A stretch of 64,000 nucleotides of DNA from assembly GCA_907165275.2 (NCBI GenBank), contig OU015650.1:2696001-2760000 (forward strand), in the 5' to 3' direction. This DNA comes from Zygaena filipendulae. Lineage: Eukaryota > Arthropoda > Insecta > Lepidoptera > Zygaenidae. The position numbers and the translations under genes are program-made. The notes under the pieces are model-generated. The model saw only the letters and a program-made list of their open reading frames with translations. It did not search any database and was not told the DNA's origin. Below are positions 24,701 to 39,700 of this stretch, piece after piece (position 1 is the first letter of the stretch; every line of letters starts with the position of its first letter).

Positions 24701-27700
24701 AGTAGCAGCTCGCAGAGTATATAACAGTCGGTTGGATCAGCCGAGGTTCAAGGTCTACTTTAAGTGGAACACGAAAAAATAAACAATCTAAGAAACATCT
24801 AAATTTAGCAATTTATTCGTTGGTAACGCTAATTAGTTACGTAAAAACTTAGTATAAACGAAAGTAATTGAATGTAACGAAATAATTGAAACATATGCCA
24901 CGAAAAACGTTAGACGTGAGATTAAATATTATTGCTAGGCAATGAGTCGGAAACCTTCTGACGAGTTGAATATTAAAATATTGTTTGAAAAAAATGTCAA
25001 ATAAGAGTTACGACATGAAAAATACATAAAGCCGGTATGAATAAGACATGATTAATTTTTTTTAATGTTCATTTGATTCTGTCACTTTATTATGTATAAA
25101 ATGACAGAATTAAATGTTATGACAATTATAGTACCTATTCTTAAGTAGGAAGAGTTAGACACGTCTTTAAATTGACATGTGGTTCTTGCAGACTTCTTCT
25201 GCATATGAATATTGCAAAAAAATCCCAGATATTGTTTTTTTTTTTCAATTAAGTATGACCAAAAGCACGCATGTAGAATAAACAATAGAAGATTAACAAA
25301 GAACCACTGATGGTCTCATAGATTGCGCATTTGCATATTCCGACGGTCATCAAGCGCCGTGTTCAGACGACAGGTGGCTTTACAGGAGCAATTATAACGC
25401 AAGTCACAGTATACAAACACATCGAGTCCGTAGAAAATAAAGTAACTAGTCGGTTATATAATTAAAAAAACTAAGTAAATATGACGCGAACGTTTAAAAA
25501 CCTTTTTACGCGATTCGAAAGATGAGATAATTATGTCACTCGGCATATTTGTAATCGACCCGGTATTAACATCAAAAATAAAACACAAAACAGATAAATC
25601 AAAAGAGACTAATCACACCATTAATAGAAACAACTTTACACCGATGGCAAATTATAAGTGGAAAATTGAAATTTGAATACACAGCAAAAGTCAGCAACAA
25701 AATTTAAACGCGTTTTTTAAGATTTGAATACAAATTAAAAAGAGTATAAAATAGATCCCGTTTCAGACGAAGCTAACTACATTCGTAACATTAACAACAC
25801 ATATGATATTGCAACAAACATATTATAACAAATGATACCAGTGCATATTCATATATCAAGTCAATTTAGTGTTAATGCAACACATGATAACGGTAGTGAA
25901 GCAATTGCGGCATCAATTAACATCAATGTCAGGCTTGACAAAAATAAACAAAGTGGTTACTGACTGTGGTGCAATGCAGAGATCACTGTAGCAGTGTGAA
26001 GTCTCCCTGCATTTAGTGAGAATGCATAATACCTAGGAGGAAACGTATGCAAATTCTATGATGCTCTGAAGAATGTGCTTCACATGTAAAAGCGAACCAG
26101 AAATATAATAAATCTGTTTTTATAATACGTATTAAATACAGACTAGCTATTCCGCTGCGGTTCACCCGAGGTAATTTCGGAGTTCCCGGGAAAATTCCGG
26201 GATAGGAAGTACCCTATGGCACTCAGGAACACTGTAGCATTCTATTGGTAAAAGAATTTTCAAAATCGGTTCAGTAGATCTAGAGAACCTTCTACAACCT
26301 CATAAACTCACAAACTTTACTCTAATATTAATATAGATAAATTTAGCAAGTTTGGATGTCGGCGGTAATCTCTGTACCTAACTACTGAACCGATTCTGAA
26401 AAATTCTTCATCGATAGGAAGCTACATTATTCCTGAGCGACATAAGAGAGATACTTTTCAAGTTCCAGAGGGAGTTCCGAAGAGTTCTTATCATATAAAG
26501 ATCCAAAATCCTGTCATATTGGGCAGCTACTTAAGAGTTACCTACGGTTTACCTACGACTTTATTTTATAAACATTCTCAATTACTATTAATTTTAATAA
26601 CAATCTTTATTTTTCACACTTTGTTATATTATATGGTACATTGTTGTTATTAGTTCCACCCGGACACTGTTTATTTTATTTATTTATTCATTTAACAATT
26701 AATGCACACAAAGACAACATAAAAAAAGAAAGAAAGTATAAAAGTAATCACGTACAAGGGTCATGCTTATTCCATGTGGAATTTCTTCCAGCAGACCCGC
26801 AACAGGAAAAGAGATAAGAATAGGCTGATCTGGTATGCTTCAGTTCGATAGGTATATTAAATAATAATATACAAAATAATAATAATAAGAAATAGAAAAA
26901 TTGAGTAAATACTATTTATTAAAAACCGAACTGCATAGACTTTGGCACACACAAACTACAGTTATACCCATAGTGATAGGCTCCACGGGGACAATAGCTA
27001 GGAGTTTACATAGATACACACAAGCATTTAACGCAGACATCAACATCCACATAGTGCAAAAACAAGCAGCAATCCACTCATTGCACAATAATCGCGAAAG
27101 TCTAGGAGATACAGTGTTCGTTAACATTGAGACTGGGTCTTCCTTTCCATGAGGGTCTCGGGGCGGAAGATACTAGAATGATTCCGGCTTTAAGCCGAGC
27201 TAAAAAATCAACACATAATTATAACATTAACCTACTACATCTATATCTATACACGTATACTTATAATAAAACTGTAGAGAGGTCAACTCTGTACATTGAA
27301 TATATATCCAAAATTAATATTGGAGGATGAATGGTGATCGATACTGATGCCAAAAAGGCAATCAGACAATTTTTTGTCTGTCTGTTTGTCTGTCAGTATG
27401 TGCACGCATGGGTCAAAAACTACCGAAGGGATTTTAACCAAACTTGGTACGATTGTAGTCCATACTCCGGCAGGTTATAGACTATATAACATAACGCTAA
27501 GACACATAGGAGCTGAGCAGTGACGATAAATTTGAAGCAAGTCGGATGAAAATGCGCTTTTGAGCTCTTATCCATACGTTTACTCAATCATGCAAAAACT
27601 GCACAACGGATTTGCATGAAATTTGGCATGCACGTTGTTAGAGATACAGAGAAGGACACAGGGTACTTTTTATTCCGGAATTCTCGCGGGAACTCCGGAA

Positions 27701-30700
27701 TTACCGCGGGTGAAACCACGGGGCACAGCTACTTATAATATTAGTAAGTACCTATTACCCATCGTAATTGGTCCTATACCGTATGTGTTTTAAGAGGGAT
27801 TTTTCCACTCAACTAAAAATCCTACTAATATTATAAATGTGAAAGTGTGGATGTTTGGATGTTTGTTACTCAATCACGCAAAAACGGCTGAATGGATTTG
27901 GATGAAATTTGGCATGCACGTTGTCAGGGGTACAGAGAAGGACATAGGGTACTTTTTGTCCCGGAATTCCCGCGGGAACTCCGAAATTACCGCGGGTGAA
28001 ACCGCGGAGCACAGCTAGTACCTACATAAAACTGATCTGTTCCCCGCGCCCTTAAAAGAAGCGATGCACATGGCATTAAAACAGCTTATCCATCAAATGT
28101 CAAGAATATAGTTCGTCACGCAAATACATACCTTAAAGTAGCATCGTAACTAGTACGCCTTTGCGAAATCATTAAATAGTCTATTATGAAAAAAATTACA
28201 CAATATACATAGTTGTGTGTTTATAACATATAAAAAACCATTACATCATTTACAATTAACATTCATATTGACTATATAGTTGTGTTACTGATTCATACTA
28301 AAGTATGTAGGTATAACAACCTATAACAACGCAATTACCGAAGGGAAATGACGCCATCGCTATGTTGTTAGCAAAGCAAAAACTTGTGATGAGATTAACA
28401 ACTTTTTTGTTTGTTCCATATACAATTATGCAATTTTTATCATCATAATCATCATCATTACTACATATAATATTGTATGTGACTGTAATTACATGATAAA
28501 AAATATTAACTGGTATGACGTTTAGAAAAAAGCTTACGTCAGCGTGCAAAAGTTTTGTACTATCTAGGTAGGTACACCCTATAACCGATACTACAGAGGA
28601 CTTTCATTATTTGGAGGCACTGGCGCCAAATATCTGCGACCCGCGACTGAGAGAACATCAAAATGACAGAGGATTACTTCCTGTATGAAAAACTATGAGA
28701 TTGCTACTAAGCGCGAGCTCAGTCAAAAAATATATTCATATAATATTTTTTTCTAAAAATAACAGCTTCGTGCACAGATCCGATAAAATAACATAGTATT
28801 AACCAACTATAATATTTTCCAATTGAAAAAAGTTTATACTGTCGTATTGTCTTTTTTATGCAATTCTAGATGATAAAATATTTAGCAGAAATAGAAAATT
28901 AAGCAAATTCCCAATACGGACAGTGTTCTTAGGATTTTGCAAACCTCGCACTCAAGCCGCGACAGTTGCCGTAATGGGTGAAAACTGCAACTTTCATGCT
29001 GGCCAGATAAAACTTCCGCCTGAATCGGTGTTATTTTGGGTTAAAACAAGATACGTTTTTTCTGAATAAATATCTATGTATATGTATAAATGAGTAAGGG
29101 AAAATGTCACATTAATAAAATTGTAGATATAAAGCGACTAGTTCCTGCGTGTCTGATTTACTTCTTCATTGCTTTCAATGAAGCGCAATGTGTACAAATT
29201 GAGATTTCCGCTATTGTGGAATATGTGAATTGTACTCGAAGTCTGTGGATGCATGAGAAGAACTTACAAATTTTTAAAGATCTTGAATGAAATTTTCAAT
29301 TAGAGTAGCATTTATATGAAGTTTGTCGACACTAGATAATATTATAAATTCGAAAATAACTCTTTCGTCTGTCTGTTATCATTCACGCTTATCTGATCAT
29401 TTTGAAATTTTGCATACACGTTGCCAGGGGTACAGAAAAGGACATAGGGTACTTTTTATCCCGGAATTCTCGCGGGAATCCTGAAATTAATGCACGTAAA
29501 ACCACGGCAAACAACTAGTCACACTTTATGTCTGTTGTTTGGTACCCATAATATAAATTCTGCTTAATTCGGAACCAGGCGGCATTGTGCAATAATTTCC
29601 GATCCATATAATAATTATAACTATCTACATAATATAAAAGTGGTAATATAATAGTATAAAAGTATCTACATAGTATAATAGTACATATTATGTATAAGCC
29701 CGAGGTTATGGAACCCTCTCCCACTTTTTTTTGGTTAGTAATAGATCTTTAGATAAAAAATATATTATTAAACGAAGAGGTAGGTACATGGATAACGTTG
29801 AGTTATTGTAACTCTATGCTAGCTCCCTTAGCATACTTTTTAAGTGATATTTAAAATTGCAAACTTTTGTCGAAAATGGCAGCGAAATACAGACGGTAGA
29901 ACATAATGAAATTTTAAGGTTTCCGTTTTTGCCATTTGGCTACGGATCTCTAGAAAGTGGAGTAGGTATGTATGTAATCTACAAAACATTAACTAGGTAC
30001 TACCTATGACCCTCGGGCCATACTAACGGAAAACGTCAATGCCCATCATCGCAATGGTTATTGCGTTATTTTTTAGTGTAGTAGTGTGGCCGCTTCAACG
30101 CATAAATTCTCGCGTTAATCTCTTTGTACCGCCACCTGGGAACCTTCAAAAAACGAGCCTTCTCCTTTCTTAAAGGCCGGCAACGCACCTGCATGCCTTC
30201 TGGTGTTGCAGATGTCTATGGGCGGCGGTAATCACTTATCATCAGGTGTGCCATCTGCCCGTTTGCCCCCTATTCCATAAAAAAAAAACTTGAGCTATCG
30301 CCTAACGTGAAACGGCATTGTGTTGTCATATTACCGCGTTAAATCGTGGCTACACCTACGTTAAACGTCCATCAACGCGATAATTAACGGCATTTTCCGT
30401 TAGCGTGGCCCCAGCATAACAGATGCACTAGTAACTGGATTGTTATCAGTGTCGATACGTCCAAGGCTGTATCGATTAGATTTGCAATTACAAACTCGAT
30501 GATTTCGTGTCAAAAACATGAGATGGAATAACAAGATATGAAATCATAAACGAAGCTAAATCGATTTCATTCTAATCTGTAAGATATAAGCAACAGTGTC
30601 TACAATCGCGTACATAATACTGTCAGTACCTACTCATATACAAATCAATATATTCAATAACAATGATTACGTGGTCTAGTTCGAATGACTTTTAATAAAG

Positions 30701-33700
30701 AAAATATACGCGATGGCAAAAACCAAACGGCATTACATCATATAGCCAGTACAATCAGTAATAAAGCTTGATGCTTTACGAAACAAGTACCTATGTTTCG
30801 GCTATAAAAACTTTGTGTGGCTGATGGTACATGTTTCCAGAGTACCCAAATAAGTGTATCGCAACAAAAAGTTAATGATTCAAACCCTAGACAAAAAATT
30901 ATGAAATGTAAAAAAGAACGACATAACGAAAGATGATATCATCTCAATGAGTGGCTTATACCGTGGACTATCGTGGATGTAATCAATGTATGAAAACATG
31001 GATATTAGATATGCGATTACAAGTACACGGCAAGTACGATAGATATCACTGAAACCGATAACACGAGTATACAATACATGGACGTGCGCAAATAAGTAAG
31101 TGAATTATTACCAAGTATTAGGTATTTCGTAGACAGTGGATGATGAATTTCCATTTTTAACCGACTTCAAAAGGAGGAGGTTCTCATTGTAACAAACAAT
31201 AAATAACAATGAACTTACGGAAAATTTATTTGAAAATCTCCTTTCAAACCAAAAGGATGATTGAAGTCATCACTCGTAATGAGGTTGTATTATTGTTATA
31301 ACACGATATGGTACTTACAATCAAAAGAACCAAACGTATATGTCGATGAATAAAGAAATACAGCCAAACTTACGGACACCACGTGTTTCTGCGATTGAAA
31401 ATCGACCGCGACTGTTCAGTGATAATAGCAGCAGACGCCGCGGCCGCCGTCTGTTTCGGCAGCGTGTCCGGTTGGACGCTCAACTTGATGCTGGCTATCG
31501 ACTTGCGCCGCTTGGCAGCGAGGGCGCGCGCGGCCAAGTCCGAGTCGTGAAGATGGTCCGTCGAGGCGGCGGCGCAGGAGCACGTCTTCAGGTGCGCTTG
31601 CATCGTCGCCACGTGAAGCAGCTTGCTCGAGAGGCTGCGTCGCCCGAGGGCCTCGCACGTAGCGCAACGCTTGCCCTCCATGGTCCCTCTCGTGCGTCCG
31701 ACCCGGCCACGCTGTGGATACTGACCGAGTATTGTCTCCTATACGGACGCGTTGAATTAACTGATGTCATCCAACGAGCAAAACACGCGCGCCGGCGACC
31801 GCTCGCGCTTACCGGAACGCCACAAAAAAATAACCGACAAGACGACGTATCAGCCGGCACTGACGGGCGGCGAGTCGATCGAAATTCGATATGCGTCGAG
31901 GGTAGAGGCTTAATAAGATAATAGGCGTATGATAAGGCGTACGCGAATAAGTATGTAGACTTAGCTGAATGTGGTTCGGTGGCTAAGTGGCGGGTTCGGC
32001 GGGGCGGACAAGCACCGACGGCACGCCACTGGCGACTGCGGTCACTACCAAGCACCTCCGCCGTCTACCGTGCTACGAACGTTTGTGAAGATATCAATGT
32101 TTTTGCGGTGAACATAACAGCGCGTGCGAACCGTCGAACCAACCGTAGGCGGAATAATATTAGACATAATATAATGAACTAACGCAAAAACACGACAATA
32201 CTAGCTAAACTGGATATGATCCAGGAGTTGTAAACAGAACAACCAAGGCTATGCTAAATACAGAGAAACTTTGACGAAACACAAAACTCCCTGTCATCGA
32301 AACCCATGGCTTGTAGGGTTGATAAATAATATGAAAGGAACAATGAAAATGTATCGGTCTCACGAATAGTCCACTTGCGCAAGTAACGCCTTGTCGGCTC
32401 GTTGTATTTAGTTTCGCAGATTTAGATCAACTAATTTGGCACAAGGTCGTGTATTTTGCCGCTCTGGATGTTTTTATTTTTTATTTTAGGGTACGTATAT
32501 GTAATAAACAGTTTCGTAATAGACAACGTCTATCATTAAACGAATTTCGAAACAAACGAACTTGTTGCATCGATTCATGAGCACGTTCACAATCACAATA
32601 GAAAAAGTGTAGTTAATGCATGCTAAAATAATAAAACAAAAGTTTTTTTTTTTTAATTTAAAGTAACAAGTAATTGATATTAATCATAGAGGTGGCAGAA
32701 TCAATTATTCGTGTTCGACAGGTCGAACGAGATGCATAGCTATTGAGTGCCAAATGACTTGATGGACACGTTTCAAACGACAACTCATCAGTTGCTAAAA
32801 TTGGCGATTGAGCGCCCTCCCGTTAAATACGCATAAAAGCCAGATCTGTCTGGTTTTATCAATTAAGTCACGTTGTCCTTCGCCGTTTGTAGCATTGTAT
32901 AATACGAACTTCTTCCTCATTGTAACCTTATATGATTAAATACATAAAGCAGTGGACGTAATAATATCTCAATTTGAACTTTGATGAATATATTATATTA
33001 AGAACATTTTTATCAAAATCTGATTCGAGTTCAAGGCAGATTTCGAAACAAATTTTGGAACTAACCAAAAATATCGGGCATTGCATATTATTTATTATTA
33101 GTATTATTTTTTAATGTCAAATTAAACATATTTATTATTGACCAGGTGTTTCACCCGCGTGAGTTTCGGAATTCCCGCAGGAACTTCAAACTTCTTTTAT
33201 TCTTCTTTTCCTTACATTAACAAACACAACAAAAAATAATAAGCGAAATTGGTCTAGCCGTTCGCGCGTGATGCCGAGACCAAGGGAATTTTTTTTTACT
33301 TATATAATATTAATATAGGTAATAATATAATATAGATATCTATAATATACCAGATTTTTTTTTAAGGCATGACTATTGATTCCGAGTATTGTTTTAATCT
33401 GTTTCAGTAGCGCTTTTATGAGTGTGAATGTAGTGCTTTTATGCATGTGAAGAAAATATTTCTATTCATAATTTTATTTCTTTCTTTTATTGAATTATGT
33501 TTTGTTTCATTTGTTTGAAGATGTTTTTGCACAATAATTAACTCGGGCTACACGATAAAATATATCCTCAACATGAAAGATTGTTTAATGTTCATTTATC
33601 TAATAGAGCAATTGAAACATGAATAAAATTGAAGACCAGCTTCTGTCTATTTTTATTTTACCTACATTTTACTAAACAATATTGTACATCATTATGTAAA

Positions 33701-36700
33701 AACCTACTCACCAGTGTTCAGGCGAAAGATTAATTTGTTGTAATTGGACATAAAAGAAATATATTTTCCGTAATTGCCAAGTTTAATTAAAAAAAAAATT
33801 GTTGAAAACGGCCGAAGTGACAGAAGCGTAGCGTTACTGACCTGTCTAATACGATACTCATGTGCCTGTGAAGGTTGGCTTTCAGGTCTTTCCGCGTGTA
33901 AGGTTGCTGCGGGGGTGGAGGCGGGGGCGGCGGCGGTTGGGGGGCGGCACCCCCGGCCGGCGCTCGCTTCCCGATGAGCACCTTCAGCTCAGCCATCAAC
34001 GTTTGCACCATACGGACGCGAGTGGCCACCACCACGACAGGCACACTTATGAAGATCCCCCCATCAGTCGACTTGCCAAGTGTCATTGGCTCGACCGTTG
34101 CATTGATAGCCGACGTCACGGATGCACGTGCTAACGGGCGGCGAATAGAGGATGTGATTGTGTATAGCGCGTCGTTACGATCCGCGTGCGGACTCCGCAC
34201 TGTGATAGACCACGACCACGACCACGTACCGTCTATGCGACCTCGCCGCTTTTAATAAAGCGCCCGATGAATGTGTGGTGCGTTGCGTTGCGTACCACGG
34301 CGCGACGCGCGGAATAAATTCTGCGTTTATATTTAGCGAGTGTGAAAGCACGCATAATAAACACGCACATTATGAAACACATACTATTTTAATTATTTTG
34401 TGTTCTAAAAACTCGCAATCTATGGATTATTTTGAACTCTTATTTCGGCATATTGAACGAAATTAATTAGAAAAAAAAAACAGATGGTCTCCAATATCAA
34501 ATAAGTTGATTATGAAATGTAATTTTTCCAGAAAGTTACAGACTTATTCTATAAACTAGTTGAAGCCATTTCAATAACAGTTCCACATTTCTGGAGCTCA
34601 AATAAACCTACAATGATTATCGATGTATTTTCCAAAAAGAAGAATCGGAATTTAACTAATGCAAAGGTCGCTGATCGCACGTAATTTAAATAAATACTCA
34701 AAAGCTGGACCAGAGAGTCGCTTTGTTCGAATGGTGTGTAATGAGAAATCAATTGTAACGATGTTGTATTTAAAATAATCGACTTTGAACGTGAATCGTT
34801 AGTCTGGTCGGTTCACGGAGAGGCAAAAATAGCGCCACCTGACGCCAAAGGCGCAGGAAGTGTGGACGGTCGAGCAAGCAACGACGGATACATCAAACAT
34901 GAGGTCAAAACAACCGTTATTCTTTTTATAGTAGACGAGGTCGAATGGGTTCAACAGTCTTCGGTTTCCAATTACATAATCAAACAAAAATGCAAGCGGA
35001 ACACAAGACTTGTGGTGAACGCATAAAAACGAGGAGAAGAAATCACAAACAGGTAACTTTCATTATGTTGCCTGGGCGCAGGTCTGGTTTTTCGACAAAC
35101 AAAAAAGCTCTCCACCCGCTCGCTTATGTTTTATTTTTGTAAAGTTTAATAAAAACTTTCAGTTATTTTCGATGCGACAGCTGGGTAATTTATGAAGATT
35201 TAGATCCCACGAAAATATTTAGACTAAAACTGCTACAGATTTAGTATCTGTGTCGAAATCTAGATCACGTTGGCGTCGAAAGGCAAATAAAATTATTATC
35301 TACCTGTCGCCAGAAAAGATATCTACTTAGTTGATATAATTATTGATTAACAACGAAAAAAAACTTATACGTGTTATAGCTAGAGAAAACAAAAAACAAC
35401 AGAAAACTTTTAAAAACAGCTTTAAAAATTATCAAAAGTATGATCGTTAATACTTACGCCTATACGCTAATAAACTTTCTCTAATCAAAAAGAGAACGAA
35501 TCGGATTAGTATCAAGATTATCGGCGCGTAATCGACATTCAATTAGATCATGCTTCCTACACAGAGTAACAATCGGGGACCATAAAGAGAAAGACCTAGT
35601 GCATTTCCTGGATATGTATAATAGTCACTCATCAATTTCTTTCCTAATCTAAATTTAATGAAGCTAAAGGGGCGTTTGATCTCACCACCCCGATCGTCAA
35701 AGTCATTCAACTCCTTCAGGATGAAAATTGACATCTTGGAAGAACGGTAGAAAATTTCTTAACACGTTATGGCGAAGTTAAATACATTGTGAACAACCGT
35801 ATGATGGCCATACTTATTTTAAAGTAAACCATATTTCCCACAAATAAACCCACAAGAACTTTTGTTTTAAAGAAAGTAGATACCGACTTTATTCATCTTA
35901 ACTCGAATTATTCGGTGCACCGTATCCAAATTTAGAACAACAGCAACGATAGCATGTATATTGTATACACCAGCATTAAATCTTTTCCCTCATTACACAT
36001 TTTTAAAGCACCAAACAAAACATTCCAAGGTGGCTCGATTCCGCCTCCGGTGTCTATAGAATGGCTTTAGGAAATGATAGGAGGTGAATATGAATATTAA
36101 TTTAATGAAGCCATGTTGTTACGAAAAATGATAAGCGTCTACGACACGTACGCGGTGCGTAGTTGGAGTGGGGTTCACTGAACGCAACTATTCAGTCAGT
36201 CAACACACCGCCGCTGACGTTTTATGGTCAATAAAACACGAAGCTCCACCTTTACATAGAAGGGCTAGGGGCTAGGGATCCAAAAATTCAACCAACACCA
36301 CATATTGTAACACTGACGCTGCCACAAAATTCGATTGAATTGGACGTATATTTGAGATAATAAATATTCAGCTTCGCAATATAGTGTAACAGGAAAAAGA
36401 ATAGCGGCAAGTGAATTTGACCCAGTAGTAATTGGGTCATTGCAGAACGTGAAAGAATGACGTCAGCATTGTATGATAATGCTGAACGAATTCTCGCTTG
36501 TTAATGTAATTCTAGCAGTACATGAAAAAGTATATTCATAGGAAAAAGAATAACATACCTATTCCATTCATAAAGTTTTGTTAGGTGGCGGAAACGATAG
36601 ATTTTCGCTATAATTACATAATTTTTCATAGGTATAACGAAAAAATGTTAGATACTCACAAGTGGTGATGCAATTTGTCCTCCAGCGCACCTGGTGTGGT

Positions 36701-39700
36701 TTCAGAGTTAAGTAAACAATTTTAAGCCGTTGTTACGCGGGTCGTTTTCATATACAGGTGACGGAGGCGTTGTTTCTGCTCGGTGGACGTATAAACACTG
36801 ACTGAACGTGCGCGCGTCCCTATTCCAGACCCAACGTCCTTGCGTAGAAGGGGAGTGTTGTAGGGTGGATGGAGGCATGGCGGCCCGTCGATGCAACGCG
36901 TCAATCAATATGCGAGATGAGATCCCCGCGTTATTTCACCTATTGGTTGAACGATCACTTTTCGGGTTATGATGAACGTAGATACAAAAAATAATAACTT
37001 TTGACAAGTTCTCTTAAGAGCATAACACGGTAGATCTAATAGCTAGACAAAACTGACCAAATTGAAGATTGCGATACGTATGGTTGATAAAAAATGTATG
37101 CATGTACACAACATTCTTACGGTATAGCCTCAACCATATTTTATAGCAAAATGATTACTACAATACGACTCGCAGTCGTTCCTATTATGCACTGACGAAG
37201 GCGTAATAAGTGTATCGTAACATCGCGAGAACAGGATTTCCCGGAGGTTATTTGTACATCGCTTTAATGCTTCCGACATAGATAGACTTGAATGATAGAC
37301 ATTTCGATTGAATAAAATTGTTAGCACTATATTACGAGCTGTAAATTGTTATTAAGACAAGTTACTGTTTACGAAAAATAGACTTAGTAACAAAGGACAA
37401 AGAGTTATAAAACCAAAAACCAGTATCTGCATACGTAAATACTAAATAGGGATAGCGAAAAATTTCCGCCCATAAAAAAATATTGGCTGTGATTCTACTC
37501 TTCCCTGCTGTACTAAAACAAATTTGAATAAAAAAATAGTAGGAAATAGGAATATTCACTTAAAATTAATATGCGTTTTAATTAAAATAATTACAGCATT
37601 ACTTATAGTTGTAAGTAAACAAAAGAAAAAAAATGCTGACACGCTAGATCTGATAATAATTCGATAACGCAACATGAATACGACTGACTGTCAAGGCATG
37701 CTGAAACTTCTTTGAGGAGCGTTGATATTATCTAAAAACGTGCTGGTGATTGAATCTTAAATCATTGCATAAGTGTCAATACGAGTAAACTACAGGTACG
37801 TTACTTGGTTATAATTGTGTTGCGTAACAATTACGATTGTGGTTATAATAGGTATGTTAAAATTTGTAGATGTCGAACAAAAGTAAAATCCCCAGTAGGT
37901 ATGTTGAATATGTTTTTATATTTTTGAATGTAACATTCATGCAAAACGAAAAAGTGGTATTTGCGGCTGTCGATGGTCCGGGCTAATCCAACCACAAGGG
38001 AGCGAGGCGCCAGAATAACTTTCGCTTTTCTTCTTGTGAAAGTGATGATGCTTTGAAACAAAGCTGCAGTTGTTTGTAGTGTTGGCACAACCCAATATCG
38101 AGCAAATTATTCACTTACGAAAGCAATTTAAATGTTGGAAACAGTAGTTACCTTTTACGGCGTTAAAGATTTTAATGAATCTCAATGAGAGAGGATATTT
38201 CGAAATTCAACTCCTAAGGGGGTGAAAGTGTGTATAGAAATCGGTGTTTGGCTCTTATTGACAAACAAAGAACTACGTATTTTGGAGAAGGCTGCTGAAA
38301 CGGCGGGGATTAGTTGGTAGTAGTTAAACAACTTAACCATTGATCTATTCGATATACAGATGAATTTTATTAATCAACGAAGATAATAAAGTAAATGTAC
38401 CTAAACATGACAATATTTTTGAATCTAGTGTACAAAATTAAACAAATTTTTATTTTCAAACTAAGAAGAAAAACAAAGAAACAAAAATATTTAACAAAAC
38501 AGATGTATTTACGAAAGTAACACATCATTATGACTTTATTGTAAAATTACCTTATTATTCTTAAATACTGCTCAAGGTATTTAGATGATAATTATCAAAC
38601 ACGTAGGGCGTTGATACAATCGTTCCACAAAAGGCCACAACAGCTGCACACGAAAACATAACAAAGCGTTTTACTTTCTAAACGAATACTTTCTCTTAAC
38701 TAACTTTGGCACGCCTAATCTGCCCTTTATTGCCAACAATTAACAAAGCAATCTTTACAGATATTGGTACTTGGTAGACACTTAGACAGTGCCGCCTAGT
38801 TGCACACGAACATGATAGTTTTGAACCAGATTTTTCGCCATCGACAATACTTTAAATAGTTAAGTCTCTGTTAAATATATGTATTATGTAAGTAAATAAA
38901 GGTGTGAGCAAATCGACTCTTAGGTAAAACAGGTATTTGTTTATGCGTATCAGACAGTTTGTCCAATGAATCATATTTTTTATGTGAAGTTAAACTACGT
39001 TTGTAATATAGTATTCGACTGTTAAGGTCAGTCATTGATAGTTGTTAACTTTAAAATTTCGTTTTAACATAAAACAGTGAGTCGTTGATAAAATATAAAG
39101 TATAGTCAACAAATGATAAAAATACGGACGCTACACTAAGTCAAGGTCACACACTATTGTATTGTAAACTGTAATCAAAACAAAACGAATTATTAAAACG
39201 CCTATTAGCATTTTCTTTATTTATTTGTTTACTTATTATACCTAATATTGTACATGTACGTACTGTTGATTATGTAATGTGTTCTAAAACCAGCTTTTTG
39301 GCGACTGGGGTGTTCCTTTGTATGTACTATTACTTATTTTTTGGGAAATTTTGGTAAACCGTTTATCGAAGACTATTCTGCATTAGCTACTACAACTGAG
39401 ACTTTGTAAATCAAGATGGCCACAACATAGGTCTACGCGATATGTAGATATTTATTGTATGGTATTTTATAATATTGTTTCAATGAATTTGGTTAATTTA
39501 TGGGTAAAACACTCAGACATTGATCTAGATACCTTCAAAAAGATCATTCGATTATACGTACTTTGTTAGTACATAGGTAACCGCTATCATTATTCATTCT
39601 CACAGTTAGGTAGCCTTGCGAGTTACAACTCTTTATTAACAATTTACTGAATGTTAGCAAAAACGGTCGTTAGTTTCTCAAACTGTTCAAAGCATTATTT

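Larger units (their letters stand above)
24333..31373. other. bun intron and repeat cluster
   Basis: The GC-rich stretch at 24470-24670, next to first exon 4, may be its promoter (a TATATA lies at about 24718-24723). The rest is AT-rich. Retroposon tails lie at 26143-26337, 26680-26860, 27345-27731, 27821-28020, 29333-29520 and 30165-30295, and a short 'aaccgacttcaaaaggagga' LINE-tail piece lies at 31158-31190. No other gene is seen. Confidence 0.65.

Noticed and set aside
31340..31921. 193-codon plus-strand open frame
   Set aside because: It is the mirror of bun first exon 3 and its CpG island. Arg-rich, low-complexity translation and no family match.
33774..34255. Several plus-strand frames at 33.8-34.25 kb
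   Set aside because: Mirrors of bun first exon 2 and its GC-rich leader; His/Asp-rich low-complexity translation.
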